Assembly: GCA_001563965.1 (NCBI GenBank)
Contig: LKMS01000076.1
Span: 1-7,473, forward strand
From: Haloferacaceae archaeon PL-Br10_E2g29
GTDB taxonomy: Archaea; Halobacteriota; Halobacteria; Halobacteriales; Haloferacaceae
DNA length: 7,473 bases
Reading direction: 5' to 3'
Part shown: one piece after another, positions 1 through 4,921 of the stretch
Layout: each line of letters begins with the position of its first letter
Numbering within the stretch: the first letter of the stretch is position 1
Position numbers and translations under genes: made by a program
Notes under the pieces: model-generated
What the model was told of the DNA's origin: nothing
Databases searched by the model: none
What the model saw: only the letters and a program-made list of their open reading frames with translations

Positions 1-132
1 ATGCTGGCCGGCGACGACTGGCGCTCGCTCGTCCCCGAACCAACCGCTGCCGTCATCGAGGAGTGCGACGGCGTCAACCGCATCCAACAGGTCAGCGAGT
101 CCGACGGCCCGAGCGCGCACGACGGCGGGTGA
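1..132 (+). CDS. nadM: Nicotinamide-nucleotide adenylyltransferase, C-terminal end (partial)
   Basis: Frame 1 is open from the left edge to a TGA at 130-132 and gives 43 residues beginning MLAGDDWRSLVPEPT and containing AAVIEECDGVNRIQQV. This resembles the C-terminus of archaeal NMN adenylyltransferases (about 170 residues), where an RRRM-x-G-xxW-x-x-LVP segment is followed by a helix and an (I/V)DGVxRL motif. That enzyme joins nicotinamide mononucleotide and ATP to make NAD. The ATG at position 1 is probably an internal Met, since three quarters of the protein would lie outside the window. The next gene starts 30 bases downstream on the same strand, and a pairing of this gene with a SAM hydrolase is, from memory, common in haloarchaea, which supports the call. 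The catalytic HxGH and ISSTxxR motifs are outside the window, so the assignment rests on a short tail and on context. Confidence 0.66.
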   Translation: MLAGDDWRSLVPEPTAAVIEECDGVNRIQQVSESDGPSAHDGG

Positions 133-162
133 GCGTCGACATTTTGCAACCACCGAACACAC

Positions 163-957
163 ATGATCACGCTTGCCTCCGACTTTGGCTCGCCGTACCC
201 CGCCGCAATGAAGGGTGTTCTGTGCTCGCACACCGATGCCCAACTGGTCGATATCGCCCACGACCTCCCGCGACAGGACGTTCGCGCGGCGGCGTTCTGG
301 CTTCGCGAAACGGTTCCGTTCTTTCCGCCTGCGGTCCACCTCGCCGTCGTCGACCCCGGCGTCGGAACCGACCGTCGAGCGATCGCGCTCCGTGTTGGTT
401 CCCATGCGCTCGTCGGGCCCGACAACGGCCTGCTTCGACCGGTTGCCCGCCGGCTTGCCGTTGACGGCAACGAACCGGTTGTGGCCTTTCGCATCCGAAC
501 TGACGACTCGGCGTCGACGACGTTCCACGGCCGCGACGTGTTCGCCCCGGCAGCGGCCGCCATTCACGAGGCAGGCGTCGAGCGGATTGCCGCTATCGAG
601 CCGACAGACGCGGTCGTCGGTATCGACCCGCTTTCGCTCGATGACTGTGTCGACCTCTCGTTTCCCGAGCCAACGCTCACGACCGACCGCGCGGTCGGTG
701 AGGTGCTCGTCGTCGACGACTTTGGCAACGCGGTTACGAACGTTCCTGGCGAGTGGCTTGCACGTCACGAGGCCGATACAATCTGTGTCAACGGCGATCG
801 CATCGTTGTCGCCGACACGTTCGCTGACGTCGCTCCCGGCGAGCGGGTCGTCATCATCGGTAGTCACGGCTACGTCGAGTGCGACGTGAATCGTGGCCGT
901 GGTGACGACGCCTTTGGGCTTGCCGCGACCAGTGCGGTTCGGTTTGTCCGCGAGTGA
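163..957 (+). CDS. S-adenosyl-L-methionine hydroxide adenosyltransferase (SAM hydrolase, DUF62 family)
   Basis: A complete 264-residue protein of the usual length for the DUF62 / SAM hydroxide adenosyltransferase family. These cytoplasmic enzymes use activated water to split SAM into adenosine and methionine and are related to the SAM-dependent fluorinase and chlorinase. The N-terminal domain opens with ITLASDFG and carries DIAHDLP (30-36), VHLAVVDPGVG (58-68), LVGPDNGLL (83-91) and TFHGRDVFAPAAA (120-132). The C-terminal beta domain contains VLVVDDFGNAVTNV (181-194). Asp64, Arg71 and His122 fall at the spacing of the Asp-Arg-His triad described for the archaeal hydrolases, so the hydrolase role is preferred over a halogenase. 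The ATG at 163 places the conserved TxxSDFG at the extreme N-terminus, as in relatives. The 30-base gap after the upstream gene shows no clear promoter, so co-transcription is likely. It converges on the kinase gene ending at 973. Confidence 0.93.
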   Translation: MITLASDFGSPYPAAMKGVLCSHTDAQLVDIAHDLPRQDVRAAAFWLRETVPFFPPAVHLAVVDPGVGTDRRAIALRVGSHALVGPDNGLLRPVARRLAVDGNEPVVAFRIRTDDSASTTFHGRDVFAPAAAAIHEAGVERIAAIEPTDAVVGIDPLSLDDCVDLSFPEPTLTTDRAVGEVLVVDDFGNAVTNVPGEWLARHEADTICVNGDRIVVADTFADVAPGERVVIIGSHGYVECDVNRGRGDDAFGLAATSAVRFVRE

Positions 958-972
958 CCGGTTTGTGAACGC

Positions 973-3150
973 TCACTCGCTGTCTGCACGCGGCAACAGC
1001 AGTGTCACACAGGTGCCCGTGTCGGTCGACTCGATGGCGATGTCGCCGCCGAAAAGCGAGGTCGTCCAGTACGCGAGCCAGAGGCCGAGCCCCGTCGCGT
1101 GTTCGAGTGGCGTTTCGGTTCCCTCTTGCAGCACGCGCGTTTCGTGTTCGGGAATGCCCGGGCCGTTGTCGCAGATTTCGATGGCGACCCACTCGTCGTC
1201 CTTGTTGTCAGTTGGCGTTGTCACCGACACCCACACCTTCGGCTCGTCGTTGGTGTTGTGGACGACCGCGTTGTCGAGCAGTTCGCTCAGCGCGGCCTGC
1301 AGGCGGTTGTCCGCTCTGATCGGCGGGACGTCCCCGACCGACATCGAGAGCGTCGCGCCGGGATGGCGACTTTCGAACGCGCCTTCGAGTTCGACAAACA
1401 CCGATTCGAGGTCGCAGACGACTTCAGCTTCGGGCCGGCGACTGAACAACGACTCGATGGTGCCGACCTTTCGGCTGAGTTGCGACAGCGACTCCGCGCG
1501 GTTTTCGATCGGCTTGACGAACCGCTGGAGATCCGCATCAACCGAGTTGGAAAGCAGGTTTGCGTTGCCCTGAATCACGTTTAGCCCGTTGCGGAGGTTG
1601 TGTCGCAACACCCGGTTGAGCACGCTGAGCTGTTGTTCGTTGTGGCGGCGGTCGGTGATGTCCTGTTCGATGGCGACGAAGTGGCTGATTTCGCCCTCCT
1701 CGTCGGTGATCGGCGCAATCGACTGGCTCACGTGGTACAGTTCGCCGGATTTTCGTTGGTTGACGAGTTCGGCCTCCCAGATTTCACCGGCGAGAATTGT
1801 CTCCCAGAGCTCCTCGTAAAACGCCTCGTCCTGCTTGCCGGAGTTGATACTGTTTGGTTTGAAGCCGTCTATTTCAGTGCGATCGTAGCCCGTCTGAGTC
1901 TCGAAGGCGGGATTGGCGTAGACGATGTGACCGTCTTTGTCCGTGATGAAGACGGCCTGTGCGGTGTTTTCGACCGCTCGCCGAAACAACACGAGCTTTT
2001 GTTCGCGTTCCTTGCGGTCCGAGACGTCTTCTTGGAACCCGATGAAGTGGGTGAGTTCGTCGTTATCGCCGTACACGGGCGCAACCGTCACCCGGTTCCA
2101 AAACATCGTCCCGTTCTTGCGGTAGTTGCGCAACTCGACGGCAACCGGTCGCTCGTTTTCGATCGCCTCGCGCAGCACTGCGACCGGCTCCTCGCGGGTT
2201 TCTTCGCCCTGCAAAAACCGACAGTTTCGGCCCACTGTTTCGGCGGGGCTGTAGCCGGTGATCGTCTCGAAGCCACTGTTAATGTAGACAATCGGGTTGT
2301 CTTCGCGGTTCGGATCGCTAATTGTGATGCCCATGGGTGCGCCCTCCATCGCTTCCGTGCGGAGCTCGAGCTCTTCCTGATAGCGCCGTCGGTTGGTCAC
2401 GTCACGCGCCGAAAACAGAACCGACGGCTGGTCGTCGGCTTCGAACATTGTCCCCGACACCTCCAACAACCGAACCTCGCCCGACGCGGTTTCACACGAG
2501 AACTGGTTTGTCCACTCGCTGCCGGTTGCCTGAACCGTCTCGAAAAACGCCGCAAACCGGCCCGAATCGTCGTGATCGAACACCGCCGACGGCGACAGTG
2601 AGGCGAGTTCGTCGGCACTGTAGCCGAGCAGCGAGCGGGCTGCGGGGTTGACGTCCTCGAACCGCTCGGCGTCGCCGCTGATCACGAACAACGCGTCGTT
2701 TGTCGACTCGAACAGCTGTTGAAACCGCTGTGCGGTGCGTACGACCCGATCGGCCAGCGCGGCCGACTGGCGCCGGCGAACCAACAGATTCCGGAGTCGA
2801 CGGTACAGCGTTTCACGGTCGACTGGTGCGGTCACCACCTCGTCAATGAGTGAAATGTCGTCGGCCGCGTCGGCGACCTGCGTGCCGAGCAACGACGGTG
2901 TGTCCTGTCGCGTGACGGCCAACACCGGTGCGAACGTCGGATGCTGTTCGCGTTTCTGTTCGGCGAGGGCGTCGCTGACGTGAGGCAGCATTCGGTCACC
3001 AACGAGATACGCGTCTACCGACTGGATGTCGGTGTCGACGACAACGCGGTACCGGTCAGCCAGCAGATTGGTGAGGGCGTCGCGGTCGGGGTCGCCGCTG
3101 ACGATGAGTTGGATCTGTGGGTTTGCGTCGTCAGGGGTCTCGACACTCAT
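973..3150 (-). CDS. Soluble sensor histidine kinase: pseudo-receiver, PAS, LOV-type PAS, PAS, HisKA-like, HATPase
   Basis: A 725-residue protein with no transmembrane segment. Domains in order: a receiver-like fold (about 12-125) with degenerate phosphotransfer residues; a PAS domain (about 143-256); a LOV-type PAS (about 268-380) with GRNCRFLQG at 307-315; a third PAS (about 388-502) with the SGxxDEAFYxELWETI signature of NifL-like PAS domains; a haloarchaeal dimerisation/phosphoacceptor helix with H-box LRHNLRNG (His517); and a HATPase with N-box ELLDNAVVHN (Asn627), G1 box DNGPG (661-665) and G2 box TGLGLWL (686-692). All kinase motifs are intact, so it should be an active ATP-dependent His kinase. 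The ATG at 3150 is the first start after the upstream kaiC-like stop. GGAGG at 3171-3167 lies 16 bases before it, longer than usual for a Shine-Dalgarno site. It is probably co-transcribed with the kaiC-like gene 39 bases upstream. No partner response regulator is visible. The LOV domain makes blue light the most likely signal, which is inference from residues. Confidence 0.92.
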   Translation of the reverse strand: MSVETPDDANPQIQLIVSGDPDRDALTNLLADRYRVVVDTDIQSVDAYLVGDRMLPHVSDALAEQKREQHPTFAPVLAVTRQDTPSLLGTQVADAADDISLIDEVVTAPVDRETLYRRLRNLLVRRRQSAALADRVVRTAQRFQQLFESTNDALFVISGDAERFEDVNPAARSLLGYSADELASLSPSAVFDHDDSGRFAAFFETVQATGSEWTNQFSCETASGEVRLLEVSGTMFEADDQPSVLFSARDVTNRRRYQEELELRTEAMEGAPMGITISDPNREDNPIVYINSGFETITGYSPAETVGRNCRFLQGEETREEPVAVLREAIENERPVAVELRNYRKNGTMFWNRVTVAPVYGDNDELTHFIGFQEDVSDRKEREQKLVLFRRAVENTAQAVFITDKDGHIVYANPAFETQTGYDRTEIDGFKPNSINSGKQDEAFYEELWETILAGEIWEAELVNQRKSGELYHVSQSIAPITDEEGEISHFVAIEQDITDRRHNEQQLSVLNRVLRHNLRNGLNVIQGNANLLSNSVDADLQRFVKPIENRAESLSQLSRKVGTIESLFSRRPEAEVVCDLESVFVELEGAFESRHPGATLSMSVGDVPPIRADNRLQAALSELLDNAVVHNTNDEPKVWVSVTTPTDNKDDEWVAIEICDNGPGIPEHETRVLQEGTETPLEHATGLGLWLAYWTTSLFGGDIAIESTDTGTCVTLLLPRADSE
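2023..2343 (-). other. LOV (flavin-binding blue-light sensing) domain within the soluble kinase
   Basis: Residues about 270-376 of the kinase starting at 3150 match the LOV consensus over the whole domain. The order is ITISDP, then DNPIVYINSGFETITGY, then GRNCRFLQG, then LREAI, then LRNYRKNGTMFWN, then THFIGFQEDVSDR. Cys310 (codon TGT, 2223-2221) is the position that forms the photo-adduct with FMN. Asn309, Arg311, Gln314, Asn342, Asn352 and Gln373 occupy the flavin-contact positions known from plant and bacterial LOV domains, and Arg327 in LREAI is the usual second phosphate contact. Nothing needed for photochemistry appears to be missing. The PAS domains on either side lack the NCRFLQ motif. 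Flavin binding itself cannot be seen in the sequence. Confidence 0.88.
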
Positions 3151-3189
3151 CGATCCGATCTGCGCGCCTCCGGTGGGTTCGAAGCCATC

Positions 3190-4680
3190 CTACTCGGTTG
3201 CTCCCCGGCGTCGTGCCGTTCCCTCTGTGATACCCGTGACACCCGAGTAGGGCCCATGGAGGGTAATGCCGTCGCCGGTTTCAATCGTGTACCGGTGGAA
3301 CCGGTTGTCGAACGCGCCGAGACGCTTTTTCAACACACCGAGCACGCGGTCAAGCTGACCGTCCGATTCGACATACGTGAGGTAGATGATGGTGTCGGCG
3401 ATGTAGCTCGTGTTGGTGCTTGTCGCCTGTGGCACGCCCGTAATCGTACTCGACTCATCGGTTATGATGACGGCGACGCCACGGTTTCGAAGCACCCGCG
3501 TGAGCGCGTGGAGTCGGCGGACCACCCGCTGGCTCTCGCCCTGCAAGGAGAGTTTGTACCCCGAGAGGCCGTCGATCAACACCGTGTCGGCGTCGAACCC
3601 GTCGACCTGATCGAGCACGCGCTGGCCGAACTCCTCGGCCGACTGAACCAGCGGTTCGACCTCGATCAGATGGAGGGCGCCGCTGTCGAGCATGGCGTTC
3701 ACCGGAATGCCAAGACTCTGACAGCGATGGGTGAACTGGCTGATTGATTCCTCGAACAGGTAGCCAAGCGCGGTTTTGTCGCTTTCGCCGACGCCCGTTA
3801 GCAGCTGTGCGCCCGCGGTCGACTTGCCGATACCGGTCGGCCCGCTGATGAACGTGACCGATCCCTGCTCGATGCCGCCGCCGAGAATTGTGTCGAGCGC
3901 GCTGTCACCCGAGCTGATGAGTTCGGGGTCGAAAAACTGGTGGTGGTCTTTCGGCACGAGTTGCGGATAGACTTCGATCCCGTTCTCGCGGATTTCGAGG
4001 CCATGGGTGCCGTTTTTTTGGCCGAGCCCACGGTGTTTTGGGACCCCAATCCGGCGCTCGGACTCCTCCAGGGTGATGTCGATAATGCCGTCACTGAGTG
4101 ATTCGATGTCGGTCGTCTCGCGGGAGCCGGATCCATAGCGAGTGAGCGTCCGGGTTGCGACCGTCGTGATGTTGCGTTTGCGAAGAAACCGAATGAGTGA
4201 CTGGAGGCGCTTGCGGTACTGATAGAAATCGCGCTCGATGTACTGTAGTTGGGTGATCGGGTCGATCAACAGCCGCGATGGATCGGCCTCGTCGACTACC
4301 TGCTTGATGTCCTTGGTGAACCGCTCTGATTCGAGGTCGGTCGGTGCGACCAACTCGTAGGCGATGTCCTCGGTGAAAAAATCGGTTCCCGGCCCGATAT
4401 CGAGAAACTCCGCCTCCGAGATGTCGATGCCGAGTTGGGCGGCGTTTTTGCTGATGTCCGTGGCCGACTCCTCGCCATGGATGTAGACGACCGTTTCGTC
4501 GTTGGCGAGACCTTCCTGCAAAAAGTGCTGGCCGAGCACCGATTTTCCCGTTCCCGACACCCCTTGAACAAGATAGATTCGCCCCTCGACGAGGCCGCCA
4601 TTGAGCAGCTCATCTAAATCTTCGAGGCCCGAAGGAACGACTGAGAGGCCGTCTGGTTCCCTCATGGTTCCGTGCTCCAT
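3190..4680 (-). CDS. KaiC-family double-domain RecA-like ATPase
   Basis: A 496-residue protein made of two KaiC/RadA-type ATPase domains, close to the length of cyanobacterial KaiC. The N-terminal domain has Walker A GVSGTGKS (40-47), the catalytic pair Glu70-Glu71 in YIHGEES, and Walker B RLLID (136-140). The C-terminal domain has GPTGIGKS (280-287), Glu310-Glu311 in YLFEES, and TVLID (366-370). TSTNTSYIADTIIYL (420-434) aligns with the KaiC phosphosite segment: Thr420 and Ser425 match Thr426 and Ser431, and Tyr426 replaces Thr432. The tail HGPYSGVTGITEGTA is typical of archaeal homologues. The frame is open upstream to 4881, but those 67 residues are Cys- and aromatic-rich, poor in acids and cross the promoter-like site, so I exclude them. 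ATG 4680 is given. ATG 4665 is equally possible and has GGAG nine bases upstream (4678-4675). Such ATPases act as signalling switches or timers in archaea. Its partners here are probably the flanking kinases, which is inference. True circadian function is unproven, and kaiA and kaiB are not in the window. Confidence 0.92.
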   Translation of the reverse strand: MEHGTMREPDGLSVVPSGLEDLDELLNGGLVEGRIYLVQGVSGTGKSVLGQHFLQEGLANDETVVYIHGEESATDISKNAAQLGIDISEAEFLDIGPGTDFFTEDIAYELVAPTDLESERFTKDIKQVVDEADPSRLLIDPITQLQYIERDFYQYRKRLQSLIRFLRKRNITTVATRTLTRYGSGSRETTDIESLSDGIIDITLEESERRIGVPKHRGLGQKNGTHGLEIRENGIEVYPQLVPKDHHQFFDPELISSGDSALDTILGGGIEQGSVTFISGPTGIGKSTAGAQLLTGVGESDKTALGYLFEESISQFTHRCQSLGIPVNAMLDSGALHLIEVEPLVQSAEEFGQRVLDQVDGFDADTVLIDGLSGYKLSLQGESQRVVRRLHALTRVLRNRGVAVIITDESSTITGVPQATSTNTSYIADTIIYLTYVESDGQLDRVLGVLKKRLGAFDNRFHRYTIETGDGITLHGPYSGVTGITEGTARRRGATE

Positions 4681-4804
4681 TTCGAACCGCTGAAGACACG
4701 ACGTTTCATCGAGCACCCGTGTGGAGAGACAGACCGACCGCGGCGTGTGCCCGTCGAAAGTTGCGCCTGTTTTGACATTGCCACATGGTAGATTGCGACT
4801 GATG

Positions 4805-4812
4805 TTAAATAT
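4805..4812 (-). promoter_or_regulatory. Candidate TATA box for the kaiC-like / LOV-kinase operon
   Basis: The minus strand reads ATATTTAA here, the most AT-rich stretch in the 241-base gap and a fair match to a haloarchaeal TATA element. Transcription would start about 25 bases downstream, near 4783. That leaves a leader of roughly 100-118 bases before the candidate ATGs at 4680 and 4665, unusual in haloarchaea, where many genes are leaderless or have short leaders. No second TATA-like site closer to the ATG stands out. Confidence 0.4.
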
Positions 4813-4832
4813 GTACCTTACTGGGAAGGCAC
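4813..4832. promoter_or_regulatory. Imperfect dyad abutting the kaiC-like TATA box (possible operator)
   Basis: The plus strand reads GTACCTT, then ACTGGG, then AAGGCAC. The 7-base arms pair at six of seven positions around a 6-base centre. The dyad lies directly upstream of the candidate TATA box, where the BRE and regulators bind in archaeal promoters. It could be an operator for a dimeric winged-helix regulator. A short dyad can arise by chance, so confidence is low. Confidence 0.3.
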
Positions 4833-4921
4833 ACGACGGGGAATACAACACCGGTAACGTATTGCTCGCGAATACTGTCACTCATTCATCACTTGGATGC
4901 CGGGATCACCACCCGCGCAGC

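Noticed and set aside
955..975. Intrinsic terminator between the convergent SAM hydrolase and LOV kinase
   Set aside because: Only 15 bases separate the stops, with no T-run or stem on either strand; termination must lie within the opposite gene or was not detectable.
1600..2601. Long plus-strand open frame (333 codons) opposite the LOV kinase
   Set aside because: It is antisense to a kinase with all motifs intact, has no family-like motif and reflects GC-rich third-position bias in the real gene.
2941..3747. Plus-strand open frame (268 codons) spanning the kaiC-like/kinase junction
   Set aside because: It runs opposite two well-supported genes, has no recognisable domain, and its sequence mirrors their codons.
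4709..4786. Small minus-strand frame (MWQCQNRRNF...) starting near the predicted kaiC-like transcription start
   Set aside because: It has about 26 codons, unusual composition, no ribosome site and no conserved feature; it is equally likely by chance in the leader.
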